From positions 1,004 through 6,285 of the forward strand of contig DEFK01000021.1 of the NCBI GenBank assembly GCA_002350765.1: a stretch of 5,282 nucleotides of DNA, read 5' to 3'. The translations under genes were made by a program, and so were the position numbers. The notes below the pieces were generated by a model. That model saw only the letters and a list, made by a program, of their open reading frames with translations. It did no database searches and was not told the origin of the DNA. Below, piece by piece: positions 5,147 to 5,282 of the stretch; within the stretch, counting starts at the first letter, position 1; every line of letters starts with the position of its first letter. The stretch comes from Ruminococcaceae bacterium UBA2854 (GTDB taxonomy: Bacteria > Bacillota > Clostridia > Oscillospirales > Acutalibacteraceae).

Positions 5147-5204
5147 GGAACAATGTTCATCCTTTTCGGAACAATGTTCATCCATTAAGGAACAGTTTTC
5201 ATCC
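5147..5204. repeat. Three 16-bp direct repeats at a 21-bp period
   Basis: GGAACAATGTTCATCC occurs at 5147-5162 and 5168-5183, and a version with two changes (GGAACAGTTTTCATCC) at 5189-5204. A degenerate fourth copy lies at 5126-5141. Each full copy contains the dyad GAACA-A-TGTTC. The period is seven codons, so the array encodes the DEHCS heptapeptide repeat of the minus-strand frame. Iteron-like DNA binding is an alternative but unproven reading. Confidence 0.8.
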
Positions 5205-5215
5205 ATAGTTTTCAC

Positions 5216-5281
5216 TTAACAATTTTCATATTTAAGCTTTTCTCTGTTCGGATTTATATAATGACCCGACCCCCAAAAGTT
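5216..5281 (-). other. Open frame running in from beyond the window edge, ending at TAA
   Basis: On the minus strand the frame in phase with the 5000-5215 remnant stays open from the edge to TAA (5218-5216) and ends GHYINPNREKLKYENC. The other two minus-strand frames close sooner. The YENC just before the stop echoes the DENC and DEHC repeat units beyond it, so a nonsense mutation in one longer gene is possible. It may equally be the true end of a different gene or chance; 21 codons cannot decide. Confidence 0.25.
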
Positions 5282-5282
5282 A

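Larger units (their letters stand above)
5000..5215 (-). pseudogene. Probable C-terminal remnant of a replisome-organizer/replication-initiator-like gene (71 codons)
   Basis: The reading frame starts at GTG (5215) or ATG (5206) with no Shine-Dalgarno site before either, and an in-frame TAA (5218-5216) lies directly upstream. The protein has three parts. First are heptapeptide repeats DENCSLM, DEHCSEK and DEHCSII, with a decayed fourth, TEQNSQY. Then comes an Asn/Tyr/Lys low-complexity tract (about 32-50). Last is a tail ending NYDINELMRIQ. A repetitive D-E-x-C-[ST] linker, an Asn-rich stretch and a terminal YDxxEL motif recall the ends of clostridial DnaD-like replisome organizers and plasmid initiators, from general knowledge and not from a search. 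A DNA-binding N-terminal domain is absent, so the frame is more likely a decayed 3' end than a working small protein. It could instead be a short expressed peptide. The upstream frame continues open to the window edge. Confidence 0.4.

Noticed and set aside
5147..5204. LexA/SOS boxes (GAAC...GTTC) in the 21-bp repeats
   Set aside because: The Gram-positive LexA box has a 4-bp spacer between GAAC and GTTC; here it is 3 bp and the third copy loses the symmetry. The repeats also encode a peptide repeat.
5126..5204. CRISPR array
   Set aside because: The period is only 21 bp with 5-bp gaps, which leaves no room for spacers.
5257..5282. Plus-strand gene starting at ATG 5261 or promoter TATAAT at 5257-5262
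   Set aside because: There is no Shine-Dalgarno before that ATG and no -35 match before the TATAAT; the window then ends.

Overview
The window looks like chromosomal DNA from a low-GC Gram-positive anaerobe of the Clostridia. A Ruminococcus-like (Oscillospiraceae) host is my best guess. It rests on the style of the IlvE protein, purine-rich Shine-Dalgarno sites, near-consensus SigA promoters, a secreted Ig-repeat protein with a Gram-positive signal peptide, and AT-rich spacers. The genus is inference; no marker here fixes it.

Layout, left to right. On the minus strand lie the edge of what looks like a tRNA gene (1-18) and a complete tRNA-Arg(UCU) (23-99). They are driven by a perfect TTGACA-17-TATAAT promoter (116-144). 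Next, also on the minus strand, is a two-domain protein (175-1254): an N-terminal AAA_28/NadR-type P-loop NTPase fused to a C-terminal CYTH triphosphate-tunnel domain, with the signature residues of both halves intact. A divergent intergenic region of about 270 bp (1255-1525) is rich in short inverted repeats, including a 15-bp 7-1-7 dyad of Fur/PerR-box form. It ends in a strong promoter for ilvE (1526-2551, plus strand), a branched-chain aminotransferase that appears to be a single-gene unit closed by an intrinsic terminator (2597-2626).

Downstream on the plus strand is a 719-residue secreted protein (2744-4903). It has a signal peptide, about seven Ig-like repeats that become extremely lysine-rich toward the C-terminus, and a final domain resembling SmpA/OmlA (BamE-like) modules. 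It has no sortase motif. The last 380 bp hold a perfect 13-bp hairpin without a T-tract, and a minus-strand 71-codon reading frame (5000-5215). That frame encodes a heptapeptide repeat (DEHCS-type), an Asn/Tyr tract and a tail resembling those of clostridial replisome-organizer or replication-initiator proteins. It is probably a C-terminal remnant.

The genes do not form an obvious pathway: they are separate transcription units in tRNA, nucleotide or polyphosphate chemistry, amino-acid metabolism and cell-surface roles. The least expected signals are the P-loop/CYTH fusion, the Ig-array protein with its BamE-like cap, and 7-bp TAA-containing tandem repeats that start exactly at the stop codons of both plus-strand genes, giving stops in all three frames. 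I see no CRISPR array, insertion sequence or clear defence system.
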